From: Allomuricauda sp.
Lineage (GTDB): Bacteria > Bacteroidota > Bacteroidia > Flavobacteriales > Flavobacteriaceae
Direction: 5' to 3'
Length of the DNA: 64,000 bases
Assembly (NCBI RefSeq): GCF_013911645.1
Contig: NZ_JACESV010000002.1
Coordinates: 372,001-436,000 of the forward strand
Position 1 is the first letter of the stretch. The number at the start of each line of letters is the position of its first letter. This document shows positions 24,844 through 32,842 of this stretch, one piece after another. A program made the position numbers and the translations under genes. The notes beneath the pieces were generated by a model, which worked only from the letters and a program-made list of their open reading frames with translations, searched no databases and was not told the origin of the DNA.

Positions 24844-25551
24844 TTAACCCCGTTTTTTAATTTCTGCCATATTGGTTTCCAGCATCTCGAAATACTTTTC
24901 AAAAGTCATTTCTTTTGAGCCTTTTGGGAGCTTGATATCCACATCTTTTTCTTCTATTTCTTTTAGTTTGAAAACGACCTTACCTCGATACATTTCGAGT
25001 ATAAGACCGGGGAGGCCATTATAACCCAAAGGGCCAAAGGAATAGGGCAGTTTTGGTGCGAACCACGCTTCAATTTCTTCCAGATAACTGCCCAACTTTC
25101 TTGTTGTGGTGGCCTTTAGCACTTTGAACTCACCAATGTATTTTGACTCGTTGGTAATCTCCCACTGTACTTTTTCATCTAAAGTTAAAACCGTAGAAGG
25201 ATTAGAGTTTAGCAATGCAATTCTTTTAATGGAGTCATCCTTTTTTGTGTGCCAAACTTCGTTTCCAGAGCAGAATCCTGATGCCAATTCATACTGCATC
25301 GGGTTTATATCATCTCTGACCAATTGTTTGGATTGTTTAAAAATGGACTCATTACCATCAATCAATAATTGAAACTCGAAATCAGACATGACCTCGGCTG
25401 CCATACTTGCCATGGTTCTCGTCTGTTCATGCTGCATTTCACTCAAATCAAAGTTTGATTCGACATCATATGTGATTTTAAGTGATTCTTGACCAAAAAC
25501 AGTCCCAACGATAGAGAAGAAAAACAATGTTACCGTAAAATTTTTCATCAT
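24844..25551 (-). CDS. GLPGLI-family secreted protein 4
   Basis: 235 aa. Signal peptide about 1-21 (GTVFGQ). Family features are LKITYDVESNF, ETWFAPKLPYSFGP in the form EAWFAPKLPYSFGP, and the exact GLPGLILEMYRGKVVFKLKEIE near residue 180. It is the most divergent of the four in length of the central part and uses AWFAP where copies 1 and 2 have AWYCP. It lies upstream of module A's regulatory region and is not itself preceded by a small secreted protein gene or a 21-bp repeat, so it is probably a separate unit. Confidence 0.88.
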   Translation of the reverse strand: MMKNFTVTLFFFSIVGTVFGQESLKITYDVESNFDLSEMQHEQTRTMASMAAEVMSDFEFQLLIDGNESIFKQSKQLVRDDINPMQYELASGFCSGNEVWHTKKDDSIKRIALLNSNPSTVLTLDEKVQWEITNESKYIGEFKVLKATTTRKLGSYLEEIEAWFAPKLPYSFGPLGYNGLPGLILEMYRGKVVFKLKEIEEKDVDIKLPKGSKEMTFEKYFEMLETNMAEIKKRG

Positions 25552-25623
25552 AACTATTTCGTTAGTTGAAAGCTAGCTATTAAAGAGGGTACCTTCGATT
25601 GAATATCAATTTTTTTAAAACTT

Positions 25624-27291
25624 TTACTCCCGCTCCAACGAAAAATCGGAATGCTCTTTCAGTTGTGCCTCCAATTCCTTGGAAAAGACTTCCATTTCTG
25701 CTGCTGAGTAGTTGTACGCTTTCTGGAATTCCTCGAACACAGGCTCCTGAAATTTTCGAACGCTGTCTATATCAAAATACAGTCGGCCTGTTCTTCTAAT
25801 AAAAAAGTCCAAGGGATTTAAAGCCATTTCGTGGGCGATGGCAAATTGAGCTTCGGCCCTGATCATCCGTACTTTGGGTTCATCACCCTTTATTTTCGCA
25901 TATCGTTCTAAAATGGATTCGGTTTGTTTACCATAAGTGGTCACTAGATACCATCCTTCATATTTCGAAAAACCATCCGCTTGCAGTTGCTCTTGTACCT
26001 TGCCAATGTACTTTTTTACGTGCTTATACTTTTTAAAGTCGTTTCCACAAAGTGGAATCTTGTCCGTGGTGCATGGCTTCAGTTCCATATCGTGGTCTTC
26101 TTCCATTTTTTTGGCGATACGGTTTACCGCACGCTCGGCCATTTTTCGGTATCCGGTGAGCTTGCCCCCAGCAATACTCACCAAACCGGTATCGGAAGTG
26201 AAAATTTCATCTTTTCGTGATAGTTCGGACGCCGATTTTCCTTCTTCGTGAATCAGAGGACGCAATCCTGCCCATGAGGAAATGATATCGTCCAACTCCA
26301 ATTCAATATCGGGGAACATATTGTTCACCGCGGAAACCAAGTATATGGCATCGGCAATATCGGTGGTCACATGGTCCTTGTCCAAATTATAGTTGGTGTC
26401 GGTGGTACCAATGTAGGTGACCTTACCGCGTGGAATGGCGAACATCATCCTGCCATCAGGGATATCAAAATATACGGATTGTTTTACAGGGAGTTTCTCC
26501 TTTGGAAACACCAAGTGCACACCCTTGGTCAAATGCAATCGCTTCCCTTTTTTGGACTGGTTCACGCTCCGGAGTTCATCTACCCACGGCCCAGCGGCAT
26601 TGATTACATATTTTGATGAAATGCTATATTCACCTCCAAAAACCTCGTCCGTAAATTTTACCCCTGCTACTTTTTCATCCTCGTAAATAAAATCGGTTAC
26701 CTTGGCATAATTGAATAGCTGTGCGCCAAATTGAAGACTGGTTTTTAGGTTTTCCAAGGTAAGTCTAGCGTCATCGGTACGGTACTCGGCATAATATCCT
26801 GCTCCGTTCAAAATCTTCTTGGGCAAAAGGGGCTCTAGCTTCATGGCTTCCTTCTTCTCCAGCATTTGCCTTTTATCATCCCCTGAAACTTGTGCCAAAA
26901 TATCGTAAACCTTCAAGCCGATGGACGTCAACCATTTTCCGTAGGAACCACCTTCAATGAGTGGGAGCAACATCTTTTCGGGAAGTACCAAATGTGGTGC
27001 CAATTTATGTACGATGGCCCTTTCGGAACCTACTTCTTTCACCAACCAAAAATCGAACTGCTTTAAATAACGTAGCCCACCGTGAATAAGTTTTGTGGAT
27101 TTACTGCTGGTGCCCGAGGCAAAATCCCCTTTTTCGAGCAAAAGCACTTTCATGCCGCGAGAAGATGCGTCCAAAGCAATGCCAGCTCCCGTGATTCCCC
27201 CTCCAATTACCACAAGGTCGTAAGTATCCTTGGTAATCTTTTGCAGGTTGTTCTTTCTATCTACGTTTGAAAAAGCAATGTTCTCGCTCAT
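25624..27291 (-). CDS. glpD: Aerobic glycerol-3-phosphate dehydrogenase (FAD)
   Basis: 555 aa. The N-terminal FAD-binding motif VVIGGGITGAGIALDASSRG (about 27-46) is followed by FASGTSSKSTKLIHGGLRYL (about 57-76), both typical of GlpD/GlpA. The C-terminal DAO-C domain includes EFAIAHE-like and FFIRRTGRLYFDI. It oxidises glycerol 3-phosphate to dihydroxyacetone phosphate and passes electrons to the quinone pool at the inner membrane. It is the last of three tightly packed minus-strand genes. No glpK or glpF is in view. Confidence 0.95.
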   Translation of the reverse strand: MSENIAFSNVDRKNNLQKITKDTYDLVVIGGGITGAGIALDASSRGMKVLLLEKGDFASGTSSKSTKLIHGGLRYLKQFDFWLVKEVGSERAIVHKLAPHLVLPEKMLLPLIEGGSYGKWLTSIGLKVYDILAQVSGDDKRQMLEKKEAMKLEPLLPKKILNGAGYYAEYRTDDARLTLENLKTSLQFGAQLFNYAKVTDFIYEDEKVAGVKFTDEVFGGEYSISSKYVINAAGPWVDELRSVNQSKKGKRLHLTKGVHLVFPKEKLPVKQSVYFDIPDGRMMFAIPRGKVTYIGTTDTNYNLDKDHVTTDIADAIYLVSAVNNMFPDIELELDDIISSWAGLRPLIHEEGKSASELSRKDEIFTSDTGLVSIAGGKLTGYRKMAERAVNRIAKKMEEDHDMELKPCTTDKIPLCGNDFKKYKHVKKYIGKVQEQLQADGFSKYEGWYLVTTYGKQTESILERYAKIKGDEPKVRMIRAEAQFAIAHEMALNPLDFFIRRTGRLYFDIDSVRKFQEPVFEEFQKAYNYSAAEMEVFSKELEAQLKEHSDFSLERE

Positions 27292-27295
27292 GAGT

Positions 27296-27604
27296 CTATT
27301 TATTGAATTCGTATTCGCGTTCCACCCTGCAAATCCTAACTTTATACCAAGAATACCATGTTTTTATCCCATTCTTCTGCGCCTGCTTATGGTCCATATT
27401 GGCTTTCCAGTCGGCAATGGCCTCCAAACTTTCCCAATAGCTCACCGTAATGCCCAATCCGTCCCTGGCACTTTCAATATCCAAAAACCCCGGTTGTTTT
27501 CGAGCCAGGGTTTCCATTTCTTCCGCCATTTTTGCGTAACCTTGGTCCCCTTCTGTCCTCAGGCTGGTGAAAATTACGGCATAGTACGGTTTTTTAAGCT
27601 CCAT
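27296..27604 (-). CDS. Antibiotic biosynthesis monooxygenase (ABM)-type protein
   Basis: 102 aa, a dimeric ferredoxin-like fold. The pattern YYAVIFTSLRTEGDQGY, MEELARKQPGFLDIESARDGLGITVSYWESLEAIADWK (in shortened form EMETLARKQPGFLDIE) is characteristic of the ABM/YdhR-like family. Such proteins are cofactor-free monooxygenases, haem oxygenases or detoxification proteins; no substrate can be read. It lies between a conserved hypothetical gene and glpD with gaps of one to four bases, so it belongs to one operon. Confidence 0.8.
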   Translation of the reverse strand: MELKKPYYAVIFTSLRTEGDQGYAKMAEEMETLARKQPGFLDIESARDGLGITVSYWESLEAIADWKANMDHKQAQKNGIKTWYSWYKVRICRVEREYEFNK

Positions 27605-27961
27605 TTATGTGATGTATTCTTTTTCCAAGAAATAATTGACTACGGCTTCTTTCATTAAAACAGCCTGTTCCCCGGCCTTGAGCGGTGGCAATTGCTCTTT
27701 AATTTTATAATGTGGCCATCCATCATCATCGAAAAAATCAAAATCGTAATAGCCATAGGGTTCCAATAATCTACAAATGGCTATATGCATTAGGTTGACT
27801 TTTTCGTCCTTTTTAAATTTGCGATGAAAATTGCCCAGTTCCTGTACGCCCACCAAATAGACAATTCCATCCAACTCCAAGGGGTCGCCATCAGAAAATT
27901 GCGCGGACAATTTTTCCACCAAAAATTCCCACCGTTCTCTTAATTGTTCGTCTCTAGACAT
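27605..27961 (-). CDS. Conserved hypothetical cytoplasmic protein
   Basis: 118 aa from the ATG at 27961 (MSRDEQLRERWEFL); an upstream extension to 27994 is not supported. It contains LDGIVYLVGVQELGNFHRKF, HIAICRLLEPYGYYDFDFFDDDGWPHY and an acidic, aromatic-rich middle. No signal or membrane segment. I do not recognise a characterised family; similar genes appear in Bacteroidota as conserved hypotheticals. Its stop abuts the ABM gene start, so it heads the glpD operon and is divergent from cvpA. Confidence 0.7.
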   Translation of the reverse strand: MSRDEQLRERWEFLVEKLSAQFSDGDPLELDGIVYLVGVQELGNFHRKFKKDEKVNLMHIAICRLLEPYGYYDFDFFDDDGWPHYKIKEQLPPLKAGEQAVLMKEAVVNYFLEKEYIT

Positions 27962-27999
27962 GTTTTTGCAATGAATAACAAAGGTACAAATCAATATTC

Positions 28000-28007
28000 T
28001 ATATTTG
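28000..28007 (+). promoter_or_regulatory. Possible -7 box for the CvpA-family gene
   Basis: TATATTTG fits TAnnTTTG and lies 13 bp before the ATG at 28021, in the 59-bp gap between divergent genes. No -33 element was seen at the normal spacing. Confidence 0.35.
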
Positions 28008-28020
28008 TTAAAACCCGTGT

Positions 28021-28551
28021 ATGAGCTTTTTGGATATTATCATCGGAATTCTTTTGGTCTGGGGCCTATACAAAGGCTTAAAAAATGGCCTTTTTGTAGA
28101 ATTGGCCTCCTTGATTGCCCTGATTGCGGGAATATACGGCGCCATCCATTTTTCGTACATAACAGGCGATTACCTCGCCGAACGGTTTGACTGGAGTGAC
28201 CAGTACCTGAAAATTGCTGCATTTCTGATTACTTTTTTCGTCATCATTATTGTAGTGAACTTGGCGGGAAAATTCCTGACCAAGATTGCCGATTTTGCCA
28301 TGCTGGGCCTTTTAAACAAGATTGCCGGTGGTATTTTTGGTGCCCTTAAAGTTGCTGTAATCCTTGGGGCATTTCTTATTTTCTTCGAAAAGCTTTCCTC
28401 TCCCCTCGGATTCATTAATGAGGAAACCAAAGAAGAGTCCATTTTCTACGAGCCCATCAAGGAAATAGGTGCCTTGGTTTTTTCCTATGTTTTTGATGAT
28501 GAAGAAAACAATCCTTCAAACCAAATCGAGGTAAAGGAAGAGGTTATATAA
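28021..28551 (+). CDS. CvpA-family inner-membrane protein
   Basis: 176 aa with four predicted membrane helices (about 3-22, 26-46, 63-85 and 102-125). The start MSFLDIIIGILLVWGLYKGLKNGL and later GKFLTKIADFAMLGLLNKIAGGIFGALK are the classic CvpA pattern. Homologues affect colicin V export, purine-operon expression and envelope stress tolerance. The acidic C-terminal tail is cytoplasmic or periplasmic. It is monocistronic and divergent from the glpD operon. Confidence 0.88.
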   Translation: MSFLDIIIGILLVWGLYKGLKNGLFVELASLIALIAGIYGAIHFSYITGDYLAERFDWSDQYLKIAAFLITFFVIIIVVNLAGKFLTKIADFAMLGLLNKIAGGIFGALKVAVILGAFLIFFEKLSSPLGFINEETKEESIFYEPIKEIGALVFSYVFDDEENNPSNQIEVKEEVI

Positions 28552-28738
28552 ACGGTACACTTTTGCCGATAAAGGGACCCGGGCTTCATCAAAAAAACAC
28601 TATTGAATGCAGCTTCCTGTATTTCAACGTAATAATCTGTCCTAACATGGAAATTTCATGGAAAAGGGAGGCGTCTCCTTTAGTTTAGCAACGAGAACAC
28701 TAGGGAATTTAGAACACTCCCTGAAAATACCCCGAAAA

Positions 28739-29251
28739 ATGAAAAAATTTTCTAGCGCAACGCTGGTACTGGTCTTTTTATTGTTGCTTGTCAGTTGCAG
28801 CGACTCTTCATCAGAAGAGTTTGAACAAATGTACTCTGAAACCAATCTTGAAAACCAAAAGGTTACTGTTGATCCCAACAAGATGGAAAAAGAATTATTG
28901 GGCCTAATCAACGAACATCGAACATCGATAGGGTTAAGTTCCTTGGCAGATAGTGCGCCAGCTTACAAATATGCAGAGGAACACAACGATTATATGATTT
29001 CCAAAAACAGCCTAAGTCACGATAATTTTGAGGCACGGGCCACGAAAATCGCCGATGAAACCAATGCGCTAAAAGTATCTGAAAATGTAGCGAGATTTTA
29101 TACCACTGCCGAAAAAACATTAAAGGCATGGGTAGAAAGCGACTCGCATAGAAAAGCTATGGAAGGAGATTTTAGCCATACAACCTTAAGTGTTCAATTG
29201 GATAAAGATGGCAGACCATACTACACACAAATTTTTATCAAAGTGGAGTAG
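28739..29251 (+). CDS. CAP/SCP-domain lipoprotein
   Basis: 170 aa from the ATG at 28739, giving MKKFSSATLVLVF with lipobox Cys-20 (LLVSC). The mature part is a CAP (SCP/PR-1) domain: LLGLINEHRTSIGL, YAEEHNDYMISKNSLSHDNF, SENVARFY and AWVESDSHRKAMEGDF, with the cavity His and Glu residues present. Bacterial CAP proteins are extracytoplasmic and bind lipids, peptidoglycan or cations; the precise role is unknown. It is followed by a terminator, and its 187-bp upstream gap holds nothing clear. Confidence 0.87.
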   Translation: MKKFSSATLVLVFLLLLVSCSDSSSEEFEQMYSETNLENQKVTVDPNKMEKELLGLINEHRTSIGLSSLADSAPAYKYAEEHNDYMISKNSLSHDNFEARATKIADETNALKVSENVARFYTTAEKTLKAWVESDSHRKAMEGDFSHTTLSVQLDKDGRPYYTQIFIKVE

Positions 29252-29274
29252 CCAACCAAAAATATATAAGAAAG

Positions 29275-29302
29275 AGACCCGCCGATCAGCGGGTCTTTTT
29301 TG
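29275..29302 (+). terminator. Intrinsic terminator after CAP lipoprotein gene
   Basis: 8-bp G+C-rich stem (agacccgc / gcgggtct) with a 6-nt loop, then a run of T at 29296-29301. It lies 23 bp after the stop codon. Confidence 0.88.
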
Positions 29303-29356
29303 TTAATTGCTATGTTGCCAGCAAGGTTTTTTTTACCTTTCGTAAAATCTTTGAAC

Positions 29357-29899
29357 ATGGCAATACAGGAACCTTTCAACCTTAATAAATGGATTGAGGA
29401 AAACCGAGAAACCCTAAAACCCCCGGTCGGGAACAAAAACCTTTACAAAGCGTCTGGCGATTATATTGTGATGATTGTTGCAGGACCAAACGCCAGAAAA
29501 GATTACCATTACAACGAAACCGAAGAGCTTTTTTATCAGCTTGAAGGCCATATAGAAGTGCACATTCAGGAAGATGGCCAGAAAAAAACCATGAAACTGG
29601 GGCCGGGCGATATGTACCTTCATCCTGCCAAAGTGCCCCATTCACCTGCCCGCCAAGAAAATTCCATTGGCTTGGTTGTGGAACGCAAACGTGCAGATCT
29701 CGATGCTGAAGATGGCCTACTATGGTTTTGTGACAACTGTAATCACAAATTGTACGAGGTCTATTTTAAACTGAATGATATTGAAAAGGATTTCTTAGGA
29801 CATTTTAAGCACTTCTATGGTTCGCAAGAATTGCGTACCTGTGATAAATGCGGAACCGTTATGCCCGTTGATGAACGTTTTGTAGCCAAAGAAGAATGA
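29357..29899 (+). CDS. nbaC: 3-hydroxyanthranilate 3,4-dioxygenase
   Basis: 180 aa from the ATG at 29357 (MAIQEPFNLNKWIEEN). It is a cupin with metal ligands in KDYHYNETEELFYQLEGH (about 48-65) and HPAKVPHSP (about 94-102), matching the His-Glu-His Fe(II) site. The C-terminal rubredoxin-like pair WFCDNCNHKLYE and RTCDKCGTVMP gives the second iron site. It opens the ring of 3-hydroxyanthranilate in the kynurenine to quinolinate route. No other kynurenine-pathway gene is nearby. It overlaps the DUF1304 gene by four bases. Confidence 0.93.
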   Translation: MAIQEPFNLNKWIEENRETLKPPVGNKNLYKASGDYIVMIVAGPNARKDYHYNETEELFYQLEGHIEVHIQEDGQKKTMKLGPGDMYLHPAKVPHSPARQENSIGLVVERKRADLDAEDGLLWFCDNCNHKLYEVYFKLNDIEKDFLGHFKHFYGSQELRTCDKCGTVMPVDERFVAKEE

Positions 29900-30270
29900 T
29901 TCTCCTTTTAGCAAAAATCATTATCGGAATTGTGGCTTTGCTCCACATCTATTTTCTGTGGTTGGAAATGTTTGCTTGGACGACAAAAGCAAAAAAGGTA
30001 TTCCGTACTTTTCCCGAAGAACTGTTTGAACCCACAAAAACATTGGCAGCCAACCAAGGTCTTTACAATGGTTTTTTGGCTGCAGGGCTTATTTGGTCAT
30101 TGATTGTTCAAGATGCAGTATGGCAAGTTTATGTGGCCATGTTCTTTTTGGGGTGTGTGGCAGTTGCCGGTATTTATGGAGCTGCAACAGCATCAAAAAA
30201 AATATTTATGGTACAAGCACTTCCTGCCTTGGTGGGAATTCTTCTTCTTTTGATCCATCAATTCCTCTAA
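29896..30270 (+). CDS. DUF1304 membrane protein
   Basis: 124 aa with four hydrophobic helices. HIYFLWLEMFAWTTKAKKVF (about 17-36) and AANQGLYNGFLAAGLIWSL (about 51-69) are the recognised DUF1304 signature. The inner-membrane role is unknown. It is translationally coupled to nbaC by an ATGA overlap. Confidence 0.88.
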   Translation: MILLLAKIIIGIVALLHIYFLWLEMFAWTTKAKKVFRTFPEELFEPTKTLAANQGLYNGFLAAGLIWSLIVQDAVWQVYVAMFFLGCVAVAGIYGAATASKKIFMVQALPALVGILLLLIHQFL

Positions 30271-30340
30271 ACCGTTTATCCTCTTCTATATTATTTGTAA
30301 TATTGTAATAATATAACAATACATCGCTAAAAAGTTATAA

Positions 30341-31894
30341 ATGTCAAAAATAGCAACTGATTTTGGAATTGAAGAAGCCTTAAAGGAACTTGGCTTAAAC
30401 AAAATAAATAATGGTACTTCCACAGGAAAAGATTGGTTTTCCGAGGGAGATATCATCGAATCCTATTCACCCGTAGATGGTGCGCTTATTGGAAAAGTGA
30501 AAACCACTACCAAAGAGGACTATGAAAAAGTAATCACTACAGCCCAAAAGGGGTTTAAAACTTGGAGAACCATGCCAGCCCCTCAACGTGGTGAAGTGGT
30601 TCGCAAATTTAACGACGAGCTTCGCCGTTTAAAAGAACCTTTGGGCAAATTGGTATCTTATGAAATGGGGAAAAGCTACCAAGAAGGTTTGGGCGAGGTA
30701 CAGGAAATGATAGATATCTGTGACTTTGCCGTAGGCCTGTCCCGTCAATTGCACGGACTCACCATGCACAGCGAACGTCCCGGACACCGCATGTACGAAC
30801 AATACCATCCACTTGGTGTTGTGGGGATTATTTCTGCCTTCAATTTCCCCGTGGCCGTTTGGTCCTGGAACACGGCTTTGGCTTGGGTTTGTGGTGATGC
30901 CTGTATTTGGAAAGGCTCAGAAAAAACCCCGATGACCTCCGTAGCTTGCCAAAACATTGCGGCTCGTGTGTTTACCGAAAACGGAGTGCCAGAAGGTATT
31001 TCCTGTTTGATTACCGGCGATTATAAGGTAGGTGAATTTATGACCAAAGACGAACGTGTTCCATTGATTTCGGCCACAGGTTCCATCCGTATGGGAAAAA
31101 TAGTTGCAAAAGCAGTAGCCGAACGTCTTGGAAAATCTTTATTGGAGCTTGGTGGTAACAACGCCATTATCGTAACCCCCGACGCCAACATAAAAAACAC
31201 CGTAATAGGTGCTGTATTTGGTGCAGTGGGTACGTGCGGACAACGTTGCACCTCTACACGTAGATTGATTGTCCATGAAGATGTGTACGACAAGGTAAAA
31301 AATGCCATTGTAGATGCCTACAAACAAATACGCATCGGAAATCCCTTGGATGAAAACAACCACGTTGGACCGCTAATAGATAAGGATGCTGTAAAAAATT
31401 ATTTGAATGCCCTTGAAAAAGTTAAGGAAGAGGGCGGAAACATTTTGGTAGAAGGTGGCGTGCTCGAAGGCGAGGGCTACGAAAGCGGTTGCTACGTAAA
31501 GCCCGCTATTGCCGAAGCCAAAAACCACTTCGATATTGTACAGCACGAAACCTTTGGTCCCGTTTTATATATTTTGAAATATAAAGGTGACCTACAAAAT
31601 GCTTTGGACATGCAAAATGGTGTTAGGCAGGGACTATCCTCTGCAATTATGACCAACAATCTGCGGGAGGCGGAACGTTTCCTCTCAGTAGAAGGATCGG
31701 ATTGTGGTATTGCCAATGTTAATATCGGTACTTCCGGAGCTGAAATCGGTGGAGCCTTTGGTGGCGAAAAAGAAACCGGTGGTGGCAGGGAAAGTGGTTC
31801 GGATGCTTGGAAGATCTATATGAGAAGACAGACCAACACCATTAATTATACCACCGAATTACCGTTGGCACAAGGCATTAAGTTTGACCTATAA
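30341..31894 (+). CDS. Aldehyde dehydrogenase, ALDH7 (aminoadipate-semialdehyde) type
   Basis: 517 aa, full length. NAD-binding and active-site motifs are SAFNFPVAVWSWN (about 163-175), the glutamate in LLELGGNNAI (about 266-275), and catalytic Cys in GTCGQRCTSTRRL (about 297-309). The C-terminal GGAFGGEKETGGGRESGSDAWK is the ALDH7A1/antiquitin and AmaB signature. It likely oxidises 2-aminoadipate 6-semialdehyde (piperideine-6-carboxylate) in lysine degradation. It is monocistronic with a weak hairpin after it; no other lysine-catabolic gene is close, so the substrate is inferred from family only. Confidence 0.92.
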   Translation: MSKIATDFGIEEALKELGLNKINNGTSTGKDWFSEGDIIESYSPVDGALIGKVKTTTKEDYEKVITTAQKGFKTWRTMPAPQRGEVVRKFNDELRRLKEPLGKLVSYEMGKSYQEGLGEVQEMIDICDFAVGLSRQLHGLTMHSERPGHRMYEQYHPLGVVGIISAFNFPVAVWSWNTALAWVCGDACIWKGSEKTPMTSVACQNIAARVFTENGVPEGISCLITGDYKVGEFMTKDERVPLISATGSIRMGKIVAKAVAERLGKSLLELGGNNAIIVTPDANIKNTVIGAVFGAVGTCGQRCTSTRRLIVHEDVYDKVKNAIVDAYKQIRIGNPLDENNHVGPLIDKDAVKNYLNALEKVKEEGGNILVEGGVLEGEGYESGCYVKPAIAEAKNHFDIVQHETFGPVLYILKYKGDLQNALDMQNGVRQGLSSAIMTNNLREAERFLSVEGSDCGIANVNIGTSGAEIGGAFGGEKETGGGRESGSDAWKIYMRRQTNTINYTTELPLAQGIKFDL

Positions 31895-32257
31895 AAATAA
31901 AAAGCCGCCCATTTAGTGTCTAACCTAAATGGGCAGTCTTTAAAACCAACTTAACTAACTCAAACTTAACTTTAAAACCCTATTTCAATGCCGGATCTTC
32001 GTCGGGAGAAACAGGGTTCTTCACTTAATATTGATTTTCAAATTTCTAAATATTTTATCAAGAAATTAAAAGGTATCTTATAAGTGGTCATAAAAAATGT
32101 ATAATCGGTAATTTTAGTTTTGTTTTTGGCCTTGGATTTTTCCTACAAAAGCCCCCTATTTTCAGAAATCCCTCAATTTTAGGTGGTTTAATTTAGAATT
32201 TTAAGATTTTTTTAATATTTTAAATGAGCAGTTTCTACTGTTTATTTTGTGTGAAAT
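31895..32257. other. Intergenic region without a supported gene
   Basis: About 360 bp. Apart from the stem-loop near its start it is strongly A+T-rich. It contains only very short frames (31 codons on the plus strand at 31987; 14 codons on the minus strand at 31980-32024), neither with a convincing ribosome-binding site. It probably holds the promoter of the 185-aa gene downstream. Confidence 0.6.
31907..31938 (+). terminator. Weak stem-loop after ALDH gene
   Basis: 10-bp inverted repeat (gcccatttag / ctaaatgggc, loop of 8) followed by agtcttt. It is preceded by an A-rich run and may act in both directions. Confidence 0.6.
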
Positions 32258-32815
32258 ATGGATTGGATAAGTTCTACAATTTGGTATTGGATTGTTTTGG
32301 CCATAACGGGAATCATTTCTGGGGTTCTTGGTTATTTTTTTGGAAAATCCAGCACACCCTCAGCAGCCGAAAATTCAGTTCAACTCAATATCCTTGAAAT
32401 TGAAAACGCCAAGTTAAAATCCGATCTGGAAACTTGCAGAAAAAGACTGGGTATATCCAAAACAAGGCAACTAAACCTTGAACGGGATAAAAATCTTCCA
32501 AAAAAAGACGCTTTCTTCTTTGATGCAAATAGGGCAAAGACAGCTTTTGGGGAAAAAATCAAAGAAAATGATTTAAAGCTTGTTGAGGGCATAGGCCCAA
32601 AAATTGAAGCCCTTTTTCACAATTTTGACATCAAAACATGGAAAGATTTGGCCGAAACTTCAGTGGACAAATGCCAAGAGGTGTTGGATTCCGGCGGTAA
32701 GCGCTATCGCATCCACGACCCCGCCTCATGGCCCATGCAGGCAAAAATGGCTTACGAGGGCCATTGGGAACAGTTGTTCGAGTGGCAGGAAAAACACCGT
32801 GCCGGCAAATATTAA
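32258..32815 (+). CDS. Membrane-anchored helix-hairpin-helix protein of unknown function
   Basis: 185 aa. One N-terminal membrane helix (about 8-30), then a coiled-coil-like stretch (about 45-75, NILEIENAKLKSDLETCRKR), then a C-terminal domain with LVEGIGPKIEALFHNFDI (about 108-125). That is the helix-hairpin-helix motif seen in DUF4332-like domains and in extended ribosomal L21 proteins of Bacteroidota. The last 40 residues (DPASWPMQAKMAYEGHWEQL) are well defined in homologues. Role unknown; nucleic-acid or protein binding at the membrane is only inference. Confidence 0.75.
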   Translation: MDWISSTIWYWIVLAITGIISGVLGYFFGKSSTPSAAENSVQLNILEIENAKLKSDLETCRKRLGISKTRQLNLERDKNLPKKDAFFFDANRAKTAFGEKIKENDLKLVEGIGPKIEALFHNFDIKTWKDLAETSVDKCQEVLDSGGKRYRIHDPASWPMQAKMAYEGHWEQLFEWQEKHRAGKY

Positions 32816-32842
32816 TGCCATCGGACAGACTTAACTTGATTC

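Noticed and set aside
31980-32083. Two tiny frames in the 31.9-32.25 kb gap (14 and 31 codons)
   Set aside because: No ribosome-binding site, signal or conservation that I can see; kept as non-coding.
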